64,000 bases of DNA from Armillaria gallica (lineage: Eukaryota > Basidiomycota > Agaricomycetes > Agaricales > Physalacriaceae). The notes under the pieces are model-generated. The model ran no database searches and had not been told where the DNA came from. It saw only the letters and a program-made list of their open reading frames with translations. A program made the translations under genes and the position numbers. The stretch is taken from NCBI GenBank assembly GCA_037576215.1, contig JBANDB010000006.1, forward strand, positions 3,596,001 through 3,660,000, read 5' to 3'. The number at the start of each line of letters is the position of its first letter. The stretch's first letter is position 1. Positions 53,903-64,000 of the stretch are shown here, one piece after another.

Positions 53903-56900
53903 ATGGAGGAGCTCATATACATCGTCAATCACGTCTTTCTACCTATACAACTACCCCATGGCAGTGATCAGTCCCAATCAAACGACGGCGCTCTCTGTCG
54001 CGTCGTATTGGAATCTGCCCAAGAATACCACAATGTGCACGGCAATCCTGATATCTGGGAGCCTATAATAAAGATGCTACGCAATTTCGAAGCTTTGCAG
54101 CCTTTGACGTCTGCCGTAGTAGCAAGACAGTTCTCAGAGATGAGAAGCGGAGGTACGGACGCGTTCTCTGTCGATGGTGCTGATTGCTGATGAAAGCAGA
54201 TGTCTTGGTCTTTCACATCCGCGCTCAGAATGCAGGCGTTATCTTCCGGAGGAAAGGTGAGGTGACCAAATCGTTTTTGAATGCTTTGAAGCTGCTGCTC
54301 CCAGCGACCATGTCATGGCAGCTCTTGGGAAGCTCGTCTGTTCTTTCCCAGGTCCGGCCATCACTTTCCCAGCACAACTATTCGACGGCGCGCATTTCCG
54401 CCGCGAACTTGCATCCTTTCTAACGCACATGGACCGAGATTACCTCGAAGACAACTTAACTGGTAGCAACCAAGTCCCTCACCCCCGCTACATCACTCAG
54501 CTCCTCACGGATATCATGAATGGCCTTTCTCAAGCCCGTCCGGCACAAATACGTCGTTTTACGAAGAGAATTTCTGACGATGTACTATCCAATAGCAGAA
54601 ATCAGCCACCCTGGCGGCGTAGCCCGGTATGGCTCGTCTTACGCGTTGCCTTACAGTTGAGTCTATATGAAGGTTAGTTTCCTACAATTTACAGTTGCTG
54701 TCTCTCAACATAAGGTTATAGGCGACCACAGGCGATACAAGTCCTTCATGGCGTTCTTGATGGCTAGAATCATAGAGAAATGCATAACGGCAAACTTAGA
54801 CATCGTTCGCCTCGTTTGCATGGCGTGCAAGGTCTCGCATAGGAGTGTAAAGCTCGGGAATTCTGCACCCGACTTTGTCGTCGCGCGCGTTACAGAGGCC
54901 GTAAAGCGTGTACGCCGGTTACTCGAACGCAAGTTCGAGAATATCCGAAGCATTCAAGAGCGGACAGAGAATTGGGATCCCAGGAGGCTCAATATTGCCG
55001 CCGATACGACGATGTCACTTCCACAGCTTTTATCCTATATCAGACAGATACTTCAATATGCCAACCGAGCCTCTGCCCATTCCTCGTTCACCCCCCCACA
55101 CACCGTTCGCCTTGCAAACATACGACACTTTCAAAGTTTTACTCGTGAATGCGTTGCTATGGCATTTCAAATAGACAGTCGAGTTGCGCTAGCCGACTTT
55201 GAGTTCTGCGTGGAGATGTATTTGCCACCATGGCTAAGAGGTGCTATAAACGATGAGTCGGCATCCTCAACGCTCTCCATTTGCATAGAGGAGTACGCAA
55301 AGGCAGCCATGATTGCCTACTCTTCGAGCCCAGAAGACAAGTCAATCATGATTTTGACCCTGATGACCCTATGGGTCGCGATGGACCAAGTCGCAGTGGC
55401 ACAATGTCCATTGCTCCGTGGCTATTCTCCCGAAATTCCCGTCGACCTCTTTCAGCCGCTGCTCTTGCGCCGGCAGTGGTCTATCGAGCGCCTTCTTAAT
55501 ATTCAACATTATTTGCGGGAACGCCATGCTTCTGCCCGTAACAATCGAAGTGTCTTCGACAGCGATGTTGGTCCTGATAGCTTCGCTGTGAAATATTATG
55601 ACTCCCCTGATGGTAGTGAATATCCGGGGCTGAAGGCCCGCATCGAACGGGACGCTGATAGGGAAAGGACGAGGGTGCAGGAGCTGTGGAGAACAAATAC
55701 AGACATGCATAGGCAGCTCCGGAACCGGGCCGAAGCATTACAGCACAACGAAGTGATTGTGTACTATGGTAGGGGCCGCAATAGGCGTGGGAGTATGGAG
55801 CATGATCCCCGACAGTGTCCCAAGTGCCAGGCCGCAAATGCGGCCAAAACGATGAGAACCGAAATACACGAGTGGCCGCTACCAACCGGAGGCTCGCTCA
55901 TAGAGAAAGCTGTACTTTTCGAATTGAGGCCTCCGCCGGTGTTTGTACACTGGCGGTCGACGACGTACGCCATACTTTACGACGTCTGTCTTCCGCGTTC
56001 CTGCCATAGATCCGAAGGGGTTCGCCCTCCCATAACGCTAGCCCAGTATGCGCCCCTCCAAAACTATGTTGATGGCACGTCAGGAAGGGTAGCGCTGGCT
56101 TCAACTCAACATCCCTTGACCAAGTACGGTGGATCCCGTTCTTTGCCTTGCGACAAAGCCGACGTCTGCCAGCCCAACGCATTGGTATATCGTTTACATG
56201 ACTCTCTACGAGATATTTGGGTTCAAGATCCATTCAAGCAATGCGGTATCTGGGATATGTGCACTCTTCGCCTCACTCCTGGTAATGTATACGATAATCT
56301 AGAGTATGCTGTTCGGGGTACCAGTCATACTCCAAACGAAGTGGTAGCAAACCAAGCAGACTGTGCACCGGGCCTGGCGCTACACGAATATGAGGCATTC
56401 GCTACCTTACGGGCAGGACCAAGGTTACAGTGGCTCAATATTCTTCGGGAGGTGAGGTCTAGGGTGCTAACCTTTGGCTGTGAGCCAGTACACACGCTTT
56501 TGATTCAAAGTGCATGGCAGATCGGTGTGGTGACCGAGAATAACACTCTCGACTGGCAAGAAGACCTGCAGTCTCCTGATTTCTGCGACGTCCTTCTGCG
56601 AGAATTAGATGATTTGTTAGGGAGTGTGGAAGCGAACTGGTTGGAGAGCACAACTGTGCGAACAGTTGTTCTTCTGGCAGGGAGAGTTTTAGCATCCGGA
56701 ATCCTCCCTCCCGGGGACATCCTTGGCGCAGCGTATCGGCTGCTTCGTCGAGCGAGGGGTATCACATACTCTTGGATGCACCAACTTGTAGACAGGCTAC
56801 AGCGTGCCGAGGAAGAAGTCACGATCCGAGATCTCCAACGCCTTGGTTTTGAGTCGGCAGCAACATGTCGTTGCACTTACGACGTCGACACTGATCATTT

Positions 56901-59900
56901 TCAGTCTCTCTTGTCAACTCGCAATGATATAGCCATCTTGATCGAATGTTCAATCATAATTTACGACAACTCGCCGCCTCAACTAGATACCATGTCACCC
57001 GACTTCATACGGCTATACAGACGGGATGAGCGTTTTGCCTCTCTTATGCAGATACATCTTTCCGCTGTATTCAGACAAGACTGCAGTGGCTTGAATGATG
57101 CTATCAGCTCGATATGGCCGAGATATCGACCCAGTGGTCCGTGGACAGCCATACAGCAGCCCGGCGAACATTGGAAATTTCAGCGTTGGATGACCACAAC
57201 CACCATCGCTGACGAAGGTCAACAGGCACAAGAGGTCCATCTCAATCTGTTGACAGGTTCTCTCCTCATCAATGGCAAACCGCTTGGCCGTCTTCCGCGT
57301 AATATCACTGCCCATCCGTTATATGCACGTACATTTGGTTCGGTAAGTCTTGTGCATGTCTCGAGCGGAAAGCCGATCTTAATTATCGCATATCTCAGAA
57401 AATTCTTCACGTTGTTCCTGCCGATATGCCTGGTACAGAATTTGCTTCTCGGACTTTGATCTCAGGATGGCAGGTTCGTCGGTATCGATTATGATCTAAG
57501 GGCATGCAGTTGACATCGTTTCCTCAGGTTTTTCTGGGGCTAGATGGACCGCGGCTTGTCATTCGCACTAAAAAGGAAGATCAAGTTTTGGGGCTCATAC
57601 CTCATGCCAAGTTCAGCGGCGATTTTCCGAAACCTTTCGTTGAGGATTATGTCCATTGGCTTGATGTCTCGACGCTTGAGATCGAATTTAGGCCGCGTTC
57701 CAGCTTGTGGAAGTCATCTCCAGCGAACTGGCGGCTAACAAGCTTGCGGTCGAGGCCAGTGATGACCAATCCATCTCAGCGTATGGTCGACATCCATAGC
57801 CCGACATTCAGCATGGTTTTGTCCCAATTGAAAGCATTGGAGATTCTCGACTTTATCATCATCACAACACCGTTCGACTCTCCCGACCAGCTTTACATCG
57901 ATCTTCCCCGTTTTCAACTGTCCTTTTTCATGAACGCGGATGGGGCATTAGAATGCCAGAACTTTCCTGAGATGATCATTGACCCTGATCAGTCGGCTGA
58001 GACCCTTCACGGCCTCCGCAATTACCTTGTTCTGCGTTTCAAGGATGATTACGAGTTCCCTCGATGTAGGAGAATCCTTATACCTTACGGCGAAGTGCAT
58101 TGTGAACAGCACGAGGACCATGTCAGTATCACTATCGACCGTGGGGCATCTCGGAAGGTCACATACCATGAGTATATGGTCGACAATGATATGCGATGCC
58201 TCGTCAGTCAAACAAGCCTCACCGGGAAACTTTATCAGGTGTATCTTCATGCACTGACCAGCTACTACCTTCCGGACCCGCTGACATTGCTGACGGGTAC
58301 TGAAGAAGCCCTTCGTGAACTCCAGTCCGCCGCATGTTTCTCCTTTCAATCCCCCCAGAAAGAAGACCTCGTACTACTGAAAAAAATTCAAGCTTTGACT
58401 CCGCGACGTGCATGGTGCTTTCAAAGGAAAAACATGCAACATATTTATTGGGAATCCAATATGTCACCTCTTGCTCAGCATCATGCTTTCTCCACGCTTG
58501 TTGACTCTATCATGGAGCACATACAAGCCATGGACGTGTTTGGAACGAAACTCGGCCAAGATGTCAGTCATAATGACCCCGAAATAGACCATTTATCGCG
58601 CCGAGCCGCGTTCCGTCTCGCTGCATTTTACCCTGAAGAGTACGGCTTTGCTCCGTCCCAGGAGACATGCGACGTTGTATATCAGTCTCGGGATCTTGAG
58701 CGGCACGAAGACAACGTCGCTGCGGATGTAACTCGGATGGTATTCACAGGTCCATCCACGCTTCACCCTCCTCCCACTCTCAGGGAGAAGCTTTACGAAT
58801 GGAAAACCATTGGGCCTGGTGACAATGGCTTGGAATTCTCTTTCTCGTACAGCAGGCAGTGGCTGAACGCGTCGCATCTAAGACGGAACTGGATTCCTTT
58901 CTTGTACTATCTATCCTCCAATCGCGCAGATCCCACGTTCATCAACAGGTGTCGCTAGCAACTCATGTTTAGTCTCCCGGCTTTGGCATATTGCGCTGGA
59001 GATGTGCGGGTCATGATTCCCTCACTCCTGGCCTCGGTCCTGAATCGAAACGCACAAGTCTTGCGGATCACTCAACCATGGGCACAGGCGGCGTCGTCGA
59101 TGCTTCTAGATTTTTCTTCGGGACGATCCCTCAGGAGACGACCATGAAGACTATCATTTCGGAGGCAGCTCATTCCTTACAGAGCAGTCCAGTCTGGACG
59201 CTTGGACAGCGAAACCAGGAGCAATTTGAAGCATTTGTCGCCAGACGGCTTCTCGCATACCAGAATCTCCGAAGGACGCAAGGCGACTCGTTGAGGCAGC
59301 TCCTGCTCGCCACATGGCCATGCGATGATCCCGTATTAGAGGCACAACGCACAGCTGAATACACAATGTTTGACGTTCGCTCGGTCTTAACTCGCATGAA
59401 GCCATATTTCAAGATGTGTTACAACAACAGGCTGGTCTCTTCATTCACAGACATGGTGCAAAATGATATCAGCGCCGTTCTCCGGGTCGGTGTGATGGAA
59501 ACTGTGGCCAGATACATCTTCGTTCCTTGCAGCCAGGGGCATGAATCTAAATGCTCAACAATCTCTCTCTCTCATGTTTTCGCCACAAGGAATATGCCTG
59601 CAGCTGGGAACATTACGCGGACTTTCAGGCCTGTTGAAGTACCCGAAGCTTGGGGCTTTCCATCAAATACGACGGACCTCATGTCACTTATACAAGAATT
59701 TCAGGTAGCCCTGATACATGTAGGAGATTGTATGCCAGGGATCTGGAACGGAGTCGGCAGTCGTTGCGCAACCAATCTTCCACAGTATTACCCCCATCAG
59801 ATATAGTGTGGACCATTGACCAGGCTCAAGACTATCGCAATGATTGTCGACAATCTATGGATACAACCCTGGCAGGTTTACAAAGGCCGCTCAATCAGTA

Positions 59901-62900
59901 TCTTCTCGCAATGAATGGGCACTTCAGCTTGCAGGTCTTTGGCCGCGACTCACTCCACGCACCATCCTTCGACGCCTCCTGCACATCAACAACAATACAT
60001 TCAGCAGCATTGAGAAATATGCCTTCTCGTACTTAGAGTATCAAAGATCCCAGCGGTTGCTCCGCACCGTGGTTCGTGGCAATCACACGGAGTTCTATAA
60101 AGAAGGATTCAACAACGAGGTGACTGCTTATAGATATCCTGAGTGGATCCTTTTGCAGGTGCGTTTATTCCGCTTTCATGCTGTCTCGGCTGACATCGTT
60201 GTCCCATGCATTATAGTTGGAGAATAATTTCATATGTCGTCAGATTCAGACAAAGATTGCCGATGAGATAATCTCCCCGTCGTCAGGTCAGAACTCTGTT
60301 CTTCAACTCAACATGGGAGAAGGAAAATCTTCTGTAATTGTGCCGATGGCAGCTGTAGCACTAGCAAAAGGTGACGCCATCGTGCGGGTTGTGGTACTAA
60401 AGCCGCTTGCCAACCAGATGTTCCAGATGCTCGTTGAGCGCCTGAGCGGACTTCTGAATCGCCGTATATTCTACATGCCTTTTTCTCGACAGCTGGACAT
60501 CGGGCCTGAGCGAATCCGGCTCGTTCGGAGCATCTATACGAGGTGCATGGAGGCGGGCGGAATATTGGTTGCACAGCCTGAACACATGCTTTCCTTCAAG
60601 TTAATGGGCATCGATCGCCTCTTACACCCCTCGATGAATCCCAGAGAGAGACAGTCTTCTCGTGATTTATTAAACTTACAACAATGGGTAACGGAACACT
60701 CCAGGGATATACTTGATGAAAGCGACGAGATTCTCCACTCTCGGTATCAGCTCATATACACCGTTGGACAACAACGTTCCTTGGAAGGTTACCCTGATCG
60801 GTGGACGACCATGCAACAGATTTTCAGCCTCGTGGCAAGCTGCGCTGAAATCATACAGCAAATATTTCCTCTTGGAGTTGAAGTTCGCTCACGAAGTGGT
60901 TGTTTTCCTTTCTTCCGTATTCTGCGGCGCGAGGCTGGTGACGCCTTGGTCGAGGCTGTCTGTCAGAAGATTCTCAGTGGGAAATTGGAGAACTATCCGT
61001 TCTTTCACGCCTTTCAATTGGTGTTGTGCACGATTTCATCACGAATGTTCATGTTACCGCAGACCATGCTCGCGCTATTGAAGTTCGATGCTCAGAGAGC
61101 AATATATGGGGCCTCCTTCTGATCCTACGCGGACTGTTTGCACATGGAATCCTTATCTACGTCCTATCCTCGCGTCGCTGGCGAGTAGATTATGGCTTAG
61201 ATTTAAGTCGCAGTCTGCTGGCGGTACCATATAGGGCCAAAGATGTCCCTTCTCTATTGGCAGAATTTGGCCATCCCGACGTCGCCATTTCCCTGACTTG
61301 CCTGTCCTATTATTACAGCGGACTGACGGAGGACCAGCTTGATACTTGTTTTCAGCTCCTATACAAGCAAGATGACCCTTTCTCAGAATACGAATCCTGG
61401 ACCAAAATTGATAACACTGTACCAGCATCATTACGCCTTCTTAGTGGAGTCAACACCAAGGATAGGGAGCAATACACCGATCATCTCATTCCCCTTTTCC
61501 GACGGAACCATGCCGTCGTCGATTTCTACCTGGCGCAAGTCGTTTTTCCCAAGCAGGCAAAGAGTTTCCTTTTAAATTGTCCACTTCTGGGTGGGATCTC
61601 GCAGAGCACAGGACAAAAGTGACGACGGGCTTCAGCGGTACTAATGACAACCGATATCTTTTGCCTACGTCTATCCAACAACATGATCGCCATGATCAGC
61701 AAAGCACCAATGCCAAGGTATTGGCATACCTTCTCCGGTCAGAAAATAACCATTACAAATGTGCACGCAATCCGCATAACGGAAACAGCCTCACCGCTCG
61801 AGAGTTCCTCGATCTCTTAGTTCTAGAGCGCCCGGAGATCAAGTTCTCTTGGATGTAGGAGCACAGATGCTCAAGCTTAGGAATGAGCAATTGGTCAGAC
61901 ATTGACTGTCTCTATGTCCAAACTTCTTGGGAGCCGTATATTTCAGCGATTCGGACGAGCTGATGGTATTGAACCGAAGAGATAATGTTGAACCATTGTT
62001 GCTATCTCCTTTGAAGTACCAGCTCGACAGGTGCCTCGTATATCTTGATCAAGCCCACACAAGAGGCACTGACCTAAAGCTACCTCTGAACTTCAGAGCG
62101 GCCATAACTCTGGGCTCCAAAGTGACAAAGGACCGTCTAGTACAAGGTAAGCTCCCTTTTGAAACTGGCAGTATGCCATGTTCTAACCAATCTTTGTCTA
62201 GGCGCTATGTGGATGAGGCAGCTTGGACAGGGACAATCTGTGATGTTCTTTGCACCTCTTGAGATAGACCTGAAGATCAGAGGAATTGCTAGAAAATCAG
62301 AGTCGGATGTACTGGAAACGATCGATGTGCTGAGGTGGGTTATGACAGAAACGTGCAACGACATTACACATCACGTCCCTCACTGGGCGCAGCAAGGGCT
62401 GGATTATTTCAGAAGGAGAGATGCTTGGACCAATTTCGTTGCGTCGGGATCCACTGCTTATGAACTTCTTTTGCCTTGGGTCCAACCGGAGGGTCGTTCT
62501 CTCAAGGATTTGTACGCAGTGACTGAGGGTTCTGCCGCCTTGAACGCCACCATCATGGGCAAGCCGGAGCTTCGTGACCGCTGTCAGCAACTCGGGGTAA
62601 ATTTTGTGCCCAACAACAACGTTGACGAAGAGCAGGAAAGAGAAGTCAACCAAGAGATCGAACGAGAACAGCAGATCGAGAGGCCGGTGAAGCGCAAACC
62701 TGCCGTACATGTGCTCCGGAACGATGTTCGCCATTTCATCGAGACGGGTGACATCCTTCCACGGAATTCCACAATCGTGTCCCTGTTCCAGTCGCTCAAC
62801 AATCGTCCGTTTAGTACAACCGTGTGGTCTCCGAATTTGCTTTGCACATATGATTTTGTAAAGACGGTCCTGGAGGAGACTGTGACCGGCCAAGGACTAC

Positions 62901-63478
62901 AAGCGACGGACAATTCCTTGTCCAGCTTCTTGCGTTCGGTGAACTGGATTCTATCATCCACGACGGGTAATGTTCCACGACTCATCGTCCTCAGTCCATT
63001 CGAGGTGAACGAGTTGCTGCCCGTCATACGGCGTAGCAGATGCGTACGTCTCCACGTCTATGCCCCACGTGTAACATCGACGACAAAACCCTTTGACGAT
63101 CTGCAATTCCATTACTTTCCCCGAACTCTAGCCTTTGGCAGGCCCTTCACTCAGGTCGATAACACATTGACGACACAGCTCAATATCTTTGCAGGACAGC
63201 TGTATATGACCGACTATGTGGCTTATCGTGCCTTGTGCTTATTCTTGGGCCTTCACCTGCCGGGAGAAACAGATGGCCTTCCTTATCAGAGCGACGGGTT
63301 CATATCGCAACGAGATCGGTCTCAAGATGGTCGAGCGGACGTCTCTCCTTTCACGAGGAGCCCCATTCCGTTCCTCAAAGATTTAGTCGCCCTGCGGAGA
63401 AAGGGTAACACGTATATGTCAACACATGTTGGCAAGCTACTTCACGGCCATTCACTGACACCAGAATTGTTTTCCTGA
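53903..63478 (+). pseudogene. Giant DUF6606/DUF3638/DUF3645 gene, copy C
   Basis: Colinear with copy A and closer to it than B is. It starts MEELIYIVNHVFLPIQLP and ends VGKLLHGHSLTPELFS. Conserved motifs remain: CPKC (~55,820), LQLNMGEGKSSVIVPM (~60,302-60,350), DILDESDEIL (~60,707), DQAHTRGTDLKLP (~62,048) and MRQLGQGQSVMFFAP (~62,215). Damage includes a 5-bp tandem duplication (GGTGA twice, 54,256-54,265), a TAG at 58,956-58,958 and a TGA at 61,903-61,905, both replacing tryptophan. Frameshifts lie near 59,118, 59,705, 59,890, 61,005, 61,572 and 61,838. The first ~930-codon stretch (54,667-57,459) and the last 439-codon stretch are open. The number and kinds of lesions make a pseudogene likely. 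Confidence 0.78.
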
Positions 63479-64000
63479 ATCTTAGTGAGTTCGTTTTCGT
63501 GTTTGTATGATAGCCGGAATTCACAGGTGATTACAGTGTTATCTGGACTACGTGAATTGATGTTGAATTTTACCGATATGTTTTACTTGTAGATATTCTC
63601 ACTGTCTTAGAATAGAAAAACTTATCGTAGAATCTAGATATAAATCGTCGAGAATTGGACTCAAAGAACTCTACATTTCGGAATATGATGATATAAAATA
63701 TCTGCCAAGATTGACCTCCGAAAACCTCACCTGGATTTGCGCACATTCTGGATTGCCCTTAATTTTTCATCCTTCTGGTGTGACTGTAGTAGGCAGTTAG
63801 GCACTGACATGTATACATACATTCAGCATTAATCCCACGGCCCTTGCCAACGGCGTTGCGAAGGTCGTGTGTTTTCATGTCTACATTCCACTGACAAGGC
63901 ACCGTCTCGCAATATCCAGATTACCTCCAATCATAAAAGTACATGTTTTACAGTATACATCCTCGCTAAATAATGATACTCCTCGATGCGCCATCAATTC
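63479..64000. other. 3' flank of copy C
   Basis: This is the AT-rich 3' flank of giant copy C up to the window edge. No open frame or repeat was recognised. Confidence 0.4.

Noticed and set aside
16727..63478. Reading the locus as a ubiquitin-proteasome gene cluster (UMP1, GID1, three 'ubiquitinyl hydrolases')
   Set aside because: UMP1 and GID1 are ordinary conserved genes, the hydrolase label is doubtful, and two giant copies are damaged. Fungal genes of related function are seldom clustered without a metabolic reason.
1..64000. tRNA, rRNA, CRISPR arrays, telomeric repeats
   Set aside because: Nothing resembling cloverleaf B-box motifs in context, ribosomal sequence, regularly spaced repeats or telomere units was found by eye. 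A tRNA search program would be more reliable.

Overview
This is eukaryotic DNA, almost certainly from a basidiomycete fungus of the mushroom class (Agaricomycetes). Genes are split by many 45-60 bp GT-AG introns. The recognisable proteins are fungal (Dot1, Dbp3, an Osh/Kes1 sterol-transfer protein, Asa1, Gid1, Ump1, Mdv1). A giant DUF6606/DUF3638/DUF3645 protein family typical of these fungi occurs three times. No bacterial-type operon, CRISPR array, rRNA or tRNA was seen.

Region 1 (1-15.4 kb) is ordinary gene-dense DNA: DOT1 (-), DBP3 (+), an oxysterol-binding protein gene (+), a 1,814-codon coiled-coil protein gene (-) of unknown function, and a multi-pass membrane protein gene (-) with one frame break. 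I resolved most exon boundaries by requiring frame-consistent splice sites.

Region 2 (16.7-63.5 kb) is a rearranged, duplicated locus. Copies A (16.7-26.4 kb, +), B (37.0-46.6 kb, -) and C (53.9-63.5 kb, +) of the giant gene alternate with two copies of a small block holding a ZZ-finger/DUF7514-like gene (-), ASA1 (+) and GID1/RanBPM (-). Block X2 (47-52.6 kb) has an intact ASA1 (389 codons) and a nearly complete GID1. Block X1 (26.8-29.2 kb, then 34.27-34.37 kb) is an internally deleted copy. X1 is split by a young Ty1/copia retrotransposon (29,230-34,264; LTRs identical by eye; intact 1,455-codon polyprotein; 5-bp target duplication) and is fused to a decayed MDV1 copy. UMP1 (proteasome maturation) lies head-to-head with GID1 before copy C.

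The most interesting signals are these. (1) The copia LTR carries a 46-bp sequence twice, once interrupted by a 51-bp GT-AG intron-like insert and once exactly as if spliced. (2) The giant proteins carry motifs that resemble, in order, those of the SecA/SF2 ATPase motor, which fits poorly with the usual label 'ubiquitinyl hydrolase'. (3) Copy B is strongly CpG-depleted over about 7 kb, keeps very long reading frames, and has two TGA stops at conserved arginine positions. (4) DBP3 has a lysine-rich N-terminus built from consecutive phase-1/phase-1 mini-exons.
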